A stretch of 64,000 nucleotides of DNA from contig CALZFC010000356.1 in NCBI GenBank assembly GCA_945643635.1, positions 2,708,501 through 2,772,500 on the forward strand. The letters are read 5' to 3'. This DNA is from Allodiplogaster sudhausi (Eukaryota; Nematoda; Chromadorea; Rhabditida; Diplogasteridae). Shown here in pieces: positions 56,781 through 64,000 of the stretch. The position numbers and the translations under genes were made by a program. Position 1 is the stretch's first letter. Every line of letters starts with the position of its first letter. The notes below the pieces were generated by a model. The model was given only the letters and a program-made list of their open reading frames with translations. It was not told the origin of the DNA and did not search any database.

Positions 56781-57881
56781 TATATATATATAATGCTATT
56801 TTAATTAGTCAAAATTAAATGTACAAATTTTTTCATTGTCTCACAGAACCGTAGTCGGCACTCGCATCGATCGCACGCGCACACCGCCACCGCCGAAATG
56901 CGACAGCATCCACGAGAACGGAATCCTCCTCAACGAAAACAAACCTGAATTAACTGACCTCATGGGTGTGTCGTTCGAACGCTAATTTTTGGGCGGTAAA
57001 TTCAAATTTAAACTGAACATTTCCTTCTTCTCCTTCTTCGTGTTACTAGACTCCCCCTTTCTAATACCACCTACCTACCTGTGATGTGCAATAATAAAGG
57101 CTCATTATGATGTGAAGGAATTGGCTCTCTACAGATTATCAAAGAAAAGCTACATGTTGTATGCGATTCAGAACCTATAAAGGCCCGGCCGGTCCCATGT
57201 GGCCCCGGCCGGCACCCACTTCCCAAGTCCCCAGGACGGGCGGTGACCCAAAAAAGATGGTGTCAAGTACGTGCGGGCCCGATAAGCACAAATTGTCATC
57301 CAGTCGAGACGACTGATGTCGAGGTAAGGTGGATAACTTGCTTATATTTGTCCATTAACCTTTTAAAAACGTTCTCATTCTCCACATTTAAATGATTGTT
57401 CGTAGCATGAAATTCACTTCACGAATGTATTTTTTTTTGTGGATGTCATTTTGTAACGAACATTCTCGCCGAGTGTTGAAAATATCCCGTTGGAATTTCC
57501 TGTTGATTGTGAGCAGCCGTACGCTCAACGCCATTCTGCGATCAGCTGATGAGAGAAGTCTCTTACCAAATGGAGTACAAAACGACGAACTCAATCATCC
57601 TCCTCTCCCGAACTCTCTCTCTCTCTCTCCCTCTCTCTCCTTCTCTATCTCCTTCTCTCTCCCTCTCTCTCTCTCTCTCTCCCTCCTTATCTCTCTCTCT
57701 CTCTCTCTCTCTCACTCGCTCTCCCTCCCTCCCTATCTCTCTCTCTCTCTCACTCTCTCCACCCGAACTGGTCGTTGCCGAGAGAGTCACCGAAGACGTC
57801 CTCGTAAACGGAGACAAGAAACTCAACGATTTTGGCATCTCGTTGAATTCCCTACTTCTGGCACGGCTATCGCATGACTGA
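27794..57881 (+). CDS. giant multi-EGF extracellular protein (fibrillin-like modular protein)
   Basis: I traced 75 exons by splice sites, codon phase and EGF cysteine spacing; exon lists are in the six block entries. The exons sum to about 8,880 nt, about 2,959 codons, with a single consistent frame to a TGA at 57879-57881. About 27 exons begin with a calcium-binding EGF signature (D-[IV]-[DN]-E-C), usually followed by N..GSY.C.C..G[YF]. Most EGF exons are symmetrical (phase 1-1), as expected for shuffled extracellular modules. N-glycosylation sequons are frequent. The last fifteen or so exons encode a cysteine-containing region without EGF spacing. Fibrillins and other matrix EGF proteins share this build, but no TB/8-Cys module or transmembrane helix was found, so a specific name is not justified. 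The start codon is missing. Confidence 0.88.
28274..28320 (+). repeat. two tandem 22-bp copies
   Basis: atcttggcattgagccaaaa occurs twice in tandem, in an intron. Each unit contains the small dyad ttggc...gccaa. Confidence 0.8.
29258..29840 (+). repeat. (GA)n-rich tract in intron
   Basis: About 580 bases dominated by gagaga and ggagag, starting six bases after the donor at 29252. A second block follows at 29960-30095, reaching almost to the next acceptor. Confidence 0.95.
31049..31118 (+). repeat. (GA)n tract in intron
   Basis: gagaga with gagc variants, just upstream of the exon at 31186. Confidence 0.95.
31420..31606 (+). repeat. (CT)n tract ending at a splice acceptor
   Basis: The tract runs to the cag acceptor of exon 31610 and would serve as its polypyrimidine tract. 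It is complementary to the (GA)n tracts of neighbouring introns. Confidence 0.95.
32067..32262. mobile_element. foldback (MITE-like) element, first copy
   Basis: Ends are tacggtattttccctattag and ctaatagagaaaatacggta, inverted repeats with two mismatches. The inside holds several further complementary blocks (cccctccctctattag and related). It lies inside an intron of the EGF gene. Terminal words resemble those of ISL2EU-type DNA elements as I remember them; not verified. Confidence 0.65.
32545..32742 (+). repeat. 30-bp tandem repeat array in intron
   Basis: The alternation of tacatttcaattctg and tctatttcaattctg is repeated about six times. Confidence 0.9.
33240..33660 (+). repeat. AT-rich tandem repeats filling an intron
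   Basis: Units of aatgaatacaaatatgaat up to about 33400, then units containing aactaaattaataaatag and cttgcctttttt to the acceptor at 33664. The whole intron is made of these. Confidence 0.85.
34509..34951. mobile_element. foldback (MITE-like) element, second copy with G-runs
   Basis: Ends taccgtattttctctattag and ctaatagagaaaatacggta are perfect inverted repeats of 20 bp. Inside are several G-runs of seven or more and the words ggttctattagaggg in both orientations. Same family as 32067-32262, also in an EGF-gene intron. Confidence 0.8.
36236..36432 (+). repeat. (GA)n-rich intron
   Basis: The intron after exon 36095-36235 is almost entirely gagaga with small interruptions. A similar tract lies at 37105-37163. 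Confidence 0.9.
37729..38154 (+). repeat. (CT)n intron with 189-bp tandem duplication
   Basis: The unit starting tgtcttccaaaccttctc at 37762 is repeated starting at 37951 with few changes. The tract ends at the acceptor of exon 38155. Confidence 0.9.
38349..38530 (+). repeat. (CT)n tract in intron
   Basis: Begins six bases after the phase-0 donor at 38349. Confidence 0.9.
39432..39738. mobile_element. GC-rich foldback element in intron (hAT-MITE-like ends)
   Basis: Left end caggggtggccggggg, right end ggccggccacccctg, inverted to each other. Both halves contain gggtaggccccggcccc. The CAGGGG start resembles hAT-type ends, but no 8-bp duplication is visible. A related GC-rich scrap lies at 57178-57250. 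Confidence 0.6.
41459..42608. mobile_element. 1.15-kb element with 16-bp perfect terminal inverted repeats
   Basis: Ends gccgcgccttcattct and agaatgaaggcgcggc are exact inverted repeats. Subterminal regions share gggaactttcccg-type words in both halves. The interior is TTTC-rich and non-coding. Inserted in an intron of the EGF gene; no target duplication recognised. Confidence 0.65.
47347..47434 (+). repeat. three tandem copies of a 29-bp unit carrying a splice acceptor
   Basis: aaaagtaaatctcactag occurs three times, acceptors ending at 47376, 47405 and 47434; the last is the real one before DIDDC. Bases after each resemble the exon start (acgtcaa, gcatcaac, acatcgac). Use of either upstream acceptor runs into an in-frame TAG. 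Confidence 0.85.
47805..48025 (+). repeat. (CT)n tract in intron
   Basis: CT-rich with interruptions, reaching to the acceptor region of exon 48041. Confidence 0.9.
49190..49320 (+). repeat. tandem tctgaggcaaggtattgat units
   Basis: About five imperfect copies of a 20-25-bp unit in an intron of the EGF gene. Confidence 0.8.
49652..49785 (+). repeat. tandem ccattcaaaagtatcgatt units
   Basis: About five imperfect copies of a unit of roughly 20 bp following the donor at 49646. Confidence 0.8.
50280..50410 (+). repeat. (CT)n tract ending at acceptor
   Basis: The whole short intron before exon 50418 is ctctct/ctttct; another such tract precedes exon 51170 (50985-51165). Confidence 0.9.
55930..56130 (+). 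repeat. tandem tgaacaagtctttc units in intron
   Basis: About a dozen copies of a 14-15-bp unit, with variants containing aattcattcc. Confidence 0.85.
56410..56610 (+). repeat. two (TA)n tracts
   Basis: Perfect tatata runs at about 56428-56466 and 56558-56602; others lie at 39080-39108, 51317-51366 and 56749-56790. Confidence 0.95.
57605..57767 (+). repeat. (CT)n tract before the last EGF-gene exon
   Basis: ctctct and ccctct units; Ser/Leu-rich frames crossing it are artefacts. Confidence 0.95.
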
Positions 57882-58825
57882 CATGAGTGCCTGCTCAACA
57901 TTCTCTCCTCTCATCCTGTCCAATTCGTCCTCAACGGCCCCTTACAATTAGACCTTTGAAGTTGCAATTTTTCACATACATACATACATATGTCCTTTTT
58001 TAATCAAGAGGTTGCAATGTCCAAAAACATATGTGCCTAGTCCAAAAAAAAATCAACTTGGAAGCATGCAGAGCAATTTAGCTTCGCTCTCTCTTTCTCT
58101 CTCTCCCTCTATCTCTCTCTCTGTCTGCCAACCAATTCGCCGTCTTCAATCTACCTTAGAATACAGTAAAAAAAATTCTTTTGCAAATTAAAAATGCTTT
58201 CTATTATGATCACATACACTCACTCACACCAAGCCACATGTAAATACACGAAGAATGTCCTTTCTGCTCGGGTCGGAAAGAGTGTTCTACACAAAAGTCT
58301 GCCGGAAGTCTACCAAAGTCCTCTGACACAACGGCGACAGTATGACAGCCGCAGGCACAATCCACGGATGTTTTGTTCAGGATTCGACTTCATCTTTCAG
58401 CTCCCAGAAAGTTGAAGGCTCCCTAGCTGTTTCATCATCATCAACTTTCCATACCAGTCTCGATGACATGTACTATCTTTAAGTATATACATACATATAT
58501 CTTATGATCGTACTTTCTTATGCACTCTATCACCGATGTACGTTGAAGGAAGTGCAAGGTAGATTGCACAGAAATACGAAGCTTCACAGCCATCTCACTT
58601 TAATAAATATGTCTAAGTTGGCAGCTTCTTTGCCGCGGCTCGTAAATATTTCTCACCTTTACTCTCTTCAATACGTTGTTTCGCTCATAGAAATTTTTTG
58701 AAAAATATATTTAAAAAATGTACAATTTAATTCGATTATTGATAAGTACGAGAATAAATGCAAGATTGTTGAAAAGTTTCGGGAATAATTTATCCTTAAT
58801 TTGACTCGTTCGCAATTGTATTCAG

Positions 58826-60667
58826 CGAAGATGCGCGACGAGCCGAGAAGGGACCAGACTTGCCAGAAGGCAGGCTTCTTCCTCCGTGTACTGAGGCAGG
58901 CAGGGAAGGGAGGGCCTCAGAGGTCTCAGAAAGAAGTTTATCAAGCTCTTCAAATTTTATTTTTTTCTGGGCATTTTACAACAAAGTCTATGTATGTACC
59001 ACTGTACCATTTATGTACCATTTATGTTGGCCATTAAACATACTATGTATTTACAATTAGGGTGAGGCTCGAGCAGCGAGCAGCGACGTTCGTGTTAAGT
59101 TTGACGTCCCCGTAATGATTGTAAGTCTCTTGAAAGTTAATGAATTATTTGCTAGACGAAACAGCATTAGATTGCGAAAAAGCATCTAATTTCATTTGCT
59201 TTGTTAGTTCCTTTATAGACTAATATAAAATTTATCGGGTTATCCTGCTTGCCTAATTTCTAAATTAATATAAAATTTATCCGGTTGTCTTTATTTTATG
59301 GATTTGCATACGTTAAGGGACGCGGCCTTCTCCGCGTAGTGGAGAGCGACCGGCAGCCGCTGAAGCTGCGGGAAGAGACGATGGACATGATGTCTCGAAT
59401 CATTCTTGGCCAGCCCGGTGTTCTGCAGGCCGTTCACGATGAAGGCGTCAGTTGGTGTATAAAACGATGAACTGTGCTGACAATGAGGCGGTTTTTTAAA
59501 GGAGATGTCAAATGGTTATTTAATGCTGGCACGATACACTATGTACACTATGTACTTATGTAACTGAATGTGTCCTCTCTCTTCAGCTTCTTCTCTGCGA
59601 GTCGCTCGCCTTGGAGAGAAAAGATTGGTAGCGACAGGATTCGGGATGATGTGCATCTTGAATACCTCCACATTGCAGAACACTGCTCGCAGTGCAATGA
59701 AAGAGTAGTCAGAATAAATGAAGATGAGTACATAAACAAGTAAATAAATATGTAGATAAATAAAAATATAACATGTATATTGTATATAAATATAGCGTTA
59801 TAACGAGCGTTTTGATAGCATCCACCGACAATTAGACATTAATTGTAAAAGGGAAGATTCACTTTATCTTCAATCATCACTATGACGTTAATCATATTGC
59901 TATTTAAGGTAATTAATTATTACAATATAAAATAATATTAAACTGATTGTGGCATCCCAGATGACTCTGCTGCCCGACCTCGGTCCTCGGATGTGCGTGC
60001 GATTCGAGCGGCTGTACAAAATGCCATTCTTGTACACCGGCCAGCTTCTTGGGGCTCTCGATCTCATCAAGACGCACTATGACTTCTTCTTCAGAAAGAA
60101 CGGCCGCGCTCCATGGCATGCCGAAGAGGTGAATTAGAAATGTGAGAAAGGAGAGCAAAAACGCAGGGCTTCTTGTAAGAGTTCTAGAAAAGAAAATGTT
60201 CTTCTGAGCAGGACATTCCATACGAAACATTAATTTTAAAAAAGAAGTTCGAAATCGGGCTGCAGTTCATGAATGATCCGCTGAACAGAACATTCGGATG
60301 CCCTGATAAAACAACCTTCTTTGTGTGTCACATGAACTTTTAGATGGCAGCGACAATCTGGAAGTACACTCGCAAATTTCTTGACAACGATCCGCTGGCG
60401 ACGAATTTTGGGTGAACTACTACGACCCGGACGACACCTCTGCTCCGTCTGTCAGAACATTTAGCATTGTACATATGTATACATATATTCACCTTGCATT
60501 TTCGCATGAACGATAATATGAATGATAAAAACGGAGTTTTAGAAAGACTATCTTGAAGGGGGGTTTTGAGGTGGTTTTTTTTGCGTGCTCTCTTCGAGGA
60601 GCTGGCGAGAGATGAGCAGATGATGCGTTGGGTGTGCGATCGTATCAAAAAATTCGTCGATTTTTAA
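58826..60667 (+). pseudogene. unidentified multi-exon gene, possibly decayed
   Basis: Exon-like segments with matching phases: 58826-58887, 59061-59120, 59318-59450, 59587-59627, 59961-60128, 60212-60322. They read continuously, with stretches such as RVKFDVPVMI, LKLREETMDMMSRIILG, MCVRFERLYKMPFLYTG and KKKFEIGLQFMNDPLNR. After 60322 the frame meets a TAG at 60341; a 21-bp gt...ag gap would bypass it and continue with MAATIWKYTRKFLDNDPLA. It then needs a one-base shift to read DEFWVNYYDPDDTSAPS. A last exon-like piece 60599-60667 ends KKFVDF and TAA. I do not recognise the family. The breaks suggest a pseudogene or sequence errors; composition is clearly protein-like. It may be one gene with the exons at 61298-62365. 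Confidence 0.5.
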
Positions 60668-61020
60668 CGCTGGGTCGGTCCTATAGTATTATAGTGAGTC
60701 TTACATTGAAAGTTCGGTACTATATCGGTACTCGTACCATATTGGGGGTTTCCTCGCATCAACAAAACCCTCTATGCCAAGTTTCAGCAAATTTTTTTCT
60801 TTCTTTTTTTTGGAAAACAGTCATGGCTTTGGAATAGGAGTACCCAAATATGTACCAAAAGTTCTCTGCTCAACATACACATCAAATATAATCAAATATG
60901 GTAAGAAAGAGCACTTTTTACAGGATCACTGCTTACGTCGTGACGGAATTAATCTAACTGGCGGTATGCGCACTTCCCTTCGTCATGGGCTGCTCCCCTC
61001 TTGGATGCCATTGAGAGCCG

Positions 61021-61110
61021 CCTCAAGAGAACTCTTTGCCTCAAGAGAACTCTTCGCCTCAAGAGAACTCTTCGCCTCAAGAGAACTCTTCGCCTCAAGA
61101 GAACTCTTCA
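61021..61110 (+). repeat. 18-bp tandem repeat, five copies
   Basis: cctcaagagaactcttcg in five tandem copies, open in both directions: plus reads ASRELF repeats, minus reads KSSLEA repeats inside a 65-codon frame (60983-61180). Neither strand has a convincing gene around it. Confidence 0.85.
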
Positions 61111-61297
61111 CCATTTCATCAGTCTTTTCCTTGTTCTTTCCGCATCCCTTGAAATGTGGACAGCTAAAGCTAATTAACAAGCAAGCTATCTTAAAGTGTT
61201 ATCTTAAATGCTAGTTTTTTTTATTTATTTGAAATATGTTTATAAATTATAAATTTGCAAAAAAAAAACCAATTTTTTGTGAAGGATATTTGTTCAG

Positions 61298-62365
61298 GAA
61301 ACCATCGAACCAGGCGAGTACACCTTTCTCGTCTCCGATCTTGTTCTGCTCGTCTTCTTTTTTGTCCATTATGACTGGCAACTCTTTCTGAAGGTAAGAA
61401 AGCCCTATTCTATCTACATACTACATGCTGTGGTCTGTTTAAGTTACATAAAACAGTACTGAGAAAAATTTTAACGAGCACAGAAATTGCATCTGAAAAT
61501 GATCTAATTCGACTAGCTCGAGATTCTCTCGACTTCATTAGATTCCCTTGAGTAGAAACTCGATTATTTCGTTAAAAGTCAGATGAAGGTGCAAAGCATC
61601 GTTGCGTGTTAGGGGCATCGTGCTAGGACTTTGCCTCCTTTAAAATCAAAATCAGAAACTTGAGCGTGCTTCGCTGCTGTGCTCTCTTCAACGAATCGGC
61701 CTCGGCCTCAAACCACTTGACGGGATGACGCTCTACGATTGTGCCGCTACCTTTCACATTCTTCTGTCGGAAGCTTCCTCAGCGAATGACCAAGCGATGG
61801 AAGCTTTCCTTGGCATGGGTACCAGGCATAAGTTACCGACCATTGACTTCTCGTGGACATCTATAGTCCATAGAATGCTCTCGTCGAAGAGTAAGCTCTT
61901 TACTTTCAGGAATGATAGCCTGGTTCATCTCCTTGACGATTCGCCGTCATTCGACGAACCTGCCAAGCAATACGCTCAGCGAGTACTTTCGCCGCTTCCC
62001 TCAGTGAGCAGAGAACGTGGTCGAGAAGTTCGACGGCGACCCTCGCGCCTCTTCCATCGTCGCTCTCGCTCGAACATTCACGGCAGAGTTCTTTTTTTGG
62101 TCATATTTTAGAAACTCTAGCTAATATTTGTTCCACACTATACTTTGTTCTTTTTTTGTTGCCAAAACTCTGATTCCTTGCAGCCGCCCAAGGAAGCCAG
62201 AAGCAATCTACCGCTTTGACGTCGTCGAGCCCATTTGATATGACACCGCCCTTTGACAACTCTCTCCGCTGCTTCTGCCCTCCAATCCTCAAGTCCTTCA
62301 GTCCCTTCTCCCTGTCGCAAATGAAGAATTTCCTGAAAGCTTTGAAAAGACATAATCACCAGTGA
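61298..62365 (+). pseudogene. second group of unidentified coding-like exons
   Basis: Exon 61298-61393 has ideal sites (tgttcag and aag|gtaag) and reads ETIEPGEYTFLVSDLVLLV with a hydrophobic run. It joins in phase to 61656-62003 (116 codons; LERASLLCSLQRIGLGLKPL, IDFSWTSIVHRMLSSK), ending at a ca|gtgagc donor. Directly after, another frame reads ENVVEKFDGDPRASSIVALA after a stop codon, which looks like a disrupted continuation. A terminal exon-like piece 62184-62365 reads SPFDMTPPFDNSLRCF and ends in TGA, but its entry phase does not match. No family recognised. Confidence 0.45.
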
Positions 62366-62740
62366 TGGTTGAGTACATTTGTTGAAATCAGAAGCATTTT
62401 TGGATTTTCTTATTGAAACTGTGGCCGAGTCGCTTTAATTCCCAAATGACTTTGATTTTTTTTCCGATTAGAAAGAGTTGGATTTTAGCGGAGGGTTCAA
62501 TGATGTGTTTGTTCGAAACGGCAATTGCATTCCATAAGAAGAAAGGTTTTTTTCTTCGATTTTGCTACGCAGATAAAGGAATTGTAGAAAAAGTTCATTT
62601 TGGAATTGCTTGCATTTATTTATTTTGTATTATTCGAGTTGATAGGCGAAATAAATGCGTTTTCAATGCGTTGAGTCTTATTCGCCAGTCAGCTGGGCAT
62701 CAAATGATTCATTCAGCAAGTCATTAGCATTTGTAAATGT
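62366..62740. other. intergenic, nothing recognised
   Basis: Short frames only, no domain, repeat or RNA gene seen. Confidence 0.4.
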
Positions 62741-62749
62741 TTGTCGGCG

Positions 62750-62833
62750 TTCTCCTCTCTCTTTCGCTCGCTCTTTCTCGCTCTATCCCTCTGTCTCTGT
62801 CCCTCTGTCCCTCTCTCTCTCTCTCTCTCTCTT

Positions 62834-62865
<32 letters not shown>

Positions 62866-62890
62866 GCTGTCTCTCTCTCTCGCTCTCAAA
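62750..62890 (+). repeat. (CT)n tract
   Basis: ctctct with cgct and ttct interruptions. Confidence 0.95.
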
Positions 62891-63385
62891 GAAAATAAGA
62901 ACGCTTTCTCATCTTGCAATTGTTAACACTGCGTGCATTCATGCAAATGGTTAAAAAAAACGCCAATACTGCATTATACGTCGTTCTATTTTAACACACC
63001 ACTGTATATATTTCTCTGAAAACGAGACACTTTTCTTGTCGATTACTCAATGCGAAGGCAGAAAAAAAGTGTTTACTTGCTTCCCGACGCGGATAAGATA
63101 GATTCTTCACCTCACATGATTCCTTGCATTAGCTGCCTTAACACAGTGATTATCAAGAAATGATATCTACGAGAGATTACTTCTAATTACTTCAGATTTT
63201 CTCTTATGGATTTTGCAAGTTACATATGAATAATTTTTTGAAAAATTATCAAACTTTCAACAAAAAATAACATTTTAGGAATAACTGCAGAAATTCTATA
63301 CGTCAGCTGCGCTGCACAATTTTTCCAATTGATGAATCGCTCTGCTTCGTCCACTTCCTTTACTGCTCGTCCAACTATCTCATTT
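62891..63385. other. AT-rich intergenic stretch
   Basis: No coding region, RNA gene or repeat recognised. Confidence 0.4.
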
Positions 63386-63389
63386 CCGC

Positions 63390-63430
63390 TCACTCTCTCC
63401 CTCTCCGTCTCTCCCTTCCTCTCTCTCTCA

Positions 63431-63461
<31 letters not shown>

Positions 63462-64000
63462 CCTCTTTCCCTCTCCCTCTCCCTCTCTCAGTCTATCGCT
63501 CTGTTTTTTTTTCGCTCTCTCATTCCGTTTCTTTCTCTGCGCATCTATTTTGAGAGCTCTTTCCATTGAGAAAGAGGAGATCTCTGGCATTAGCGCTTCC
63601 AGCTTCATTCTCTCCCGCTCACTCTCACCACATTCTTTGTCGTTCCTTCTGATATCTCTCTTCCTCTTTCCAATCGTCCTTTCCCTCTCACTCTCTCCCT
63701 CTCTCTCTCTATTTCACTCTCTCTCTCTATCGCTCGTCCCATTTCACTCTCTCGCTCTCTTCTTCTGCTTGCGCCCGCGGGTCATGGCTGAGGGCGGAGC
63801 AACGGGGTGCGAGAGAATTCAGGAAAGAGAGAGAGGGCGGGACAAATGCGCAGCAGTGACCACGTCTTGGCTAGAAACATCGAACGAAGCAGGGGAGAGT
63901 GCGAGGGTGAGAGAAAGAGTGAGAGAGAGAGGGTGTGTGAGAGAGAGGAAGAGAGAGAGAGAGAGGGAGAGAGAGGAGGAGGAGGAAAGAGAGAGGGTGA
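63390..64000 (+). repeat. alternating (CT)n then (GA)n tracts
   Basis: CT-rich to about 63765, then a 50-bp GC-rich spacer, then GA-rich from 63820 to the window end. The switch of strand makes the region able to fold back on itself. It continues beyond the window. Confidence 0.9.

Larger units (their letters stand above)
52605..57881 (+). other. EGF gene, block 6: non-EGF C-terminal region
   Basis: Exons 52605-52706, 52897-52993, 53606-53758, 53960-54073, 54390-54545, 54862-55023, 55506-55633, 55871-55925, 56206-56307, 56639-56723, 56847-56965, 57268-57323, 57783-57881. Only 54862-55023 starts like an EGF (DVDEC). The others carry scattered cysteines and Trp (for example [33 protein letters not shown]) and match no domain I know. 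All phases connect. The two final exons are short and supported only by phase and splice sites; the frame ends LARLSHD then TGA. No transmembrane segment is seen, which fits a secreted protein. Confidence 0.7.

Noticed and set aside
43525..57881. Transmembrane receptor (Notch-like) interpretation of the EGF gene
   Set aside because: No hydrophobic membrane helix, LNR or ankyrin repeats in the traced exons; secreted matrix protein fits better.
61296..61400. Minus-strand exon reading MDKKEDEQNKIGDEKG
   Set aside because: Plausible composition, but the plus strand has better splice sites and joins in phase to 61656; kept only as an alternative.
1..64000. tRNA or rRNA genes, CRISPR arrays, operons, bacterial promoters
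   Set aside because: Looked for T-loop-like words and paired arms, regular spacer arrays and ribosome-binding sites; none convincing, and the window is eukaryotic.

Overview
The window is nuclear DNA of a multicellular invertebrate animal. Coding sequence is split by short spliceosomal introns (GT-AG, one GC-AG). One gene is a long chain of calcium-binding EGF-like modules encoded mostly one module per phase-1 exon. The mobile elements (env-bearing Ty3/gypsy-type retroelement, non-LTR retrotransposon, MULE with a FLYWCH-like domain, short foldback elements) are of metazoan type. Non-coding DNA is AT-rich and very rich in (CT)n/(GA)n microsatellites; exons are GC-richer. The taxon cannot be fixed from sequence alone.

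Layout. 1-4149: copies of one dispersed repeat family plus an array of heat-shock-element-like motifs. 4150-15020: a complete, apparently recent LTR retroelement of 10,871 bp with two 274-bp LTRs that match base for base by eye, a 4-bp target duplication (actg), a 1.75-kb leader, one intact open frame of about 2,400 codons and a small coiled-coil ORF near the 3' end. The long frame has the order Gag, membrane glycoprotein, protease, reverse transcriptase, RNase H, integrase. A glycoprotein between Gag and protease is not the usual gag-pol-env order and is the most unusual object here. 15021-16180: no gene seen, but a 75-nt near-perfect hairpin. 16190-18245: MULE DNA transposon, transposase on the minus strand. 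18600-21500: more copies of the dispersed family. 21530-24603: non-LTR retrotransposon with endonuclease and RT. 25127-25757: 20-bp tandem repeats, a broken integrase fragment and a truncated LINE 3' end.

27794-57881: one plus-strand gene. I traced 75 exons with splice sites and matching phases; the frame stays open for about 2,959 codons to a stop at 57879. It encodes a secreted or extracellular-matrix-type protein with several dozen EGF-like modules and a cysteine-containing non-EGF C-terminal region. The 5' end (start codon, signal peptide) was not found. Introns hold microsatellites, foldback elements and tandem repeats.

58826-62365: coding-like exons of one or two unidentified genes on the plus strand, with breaks that suggest decay, misassembly or missed splicing. 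62700-64000: long (CT)n and (GA)n tracts with no gene recognised.

The mobile elements and the EGF gene show no functional link. The retroelement parts belong together as one replicating unit: LTR promoter, primer-binding site, polyprotein and 3' accessory ORF.
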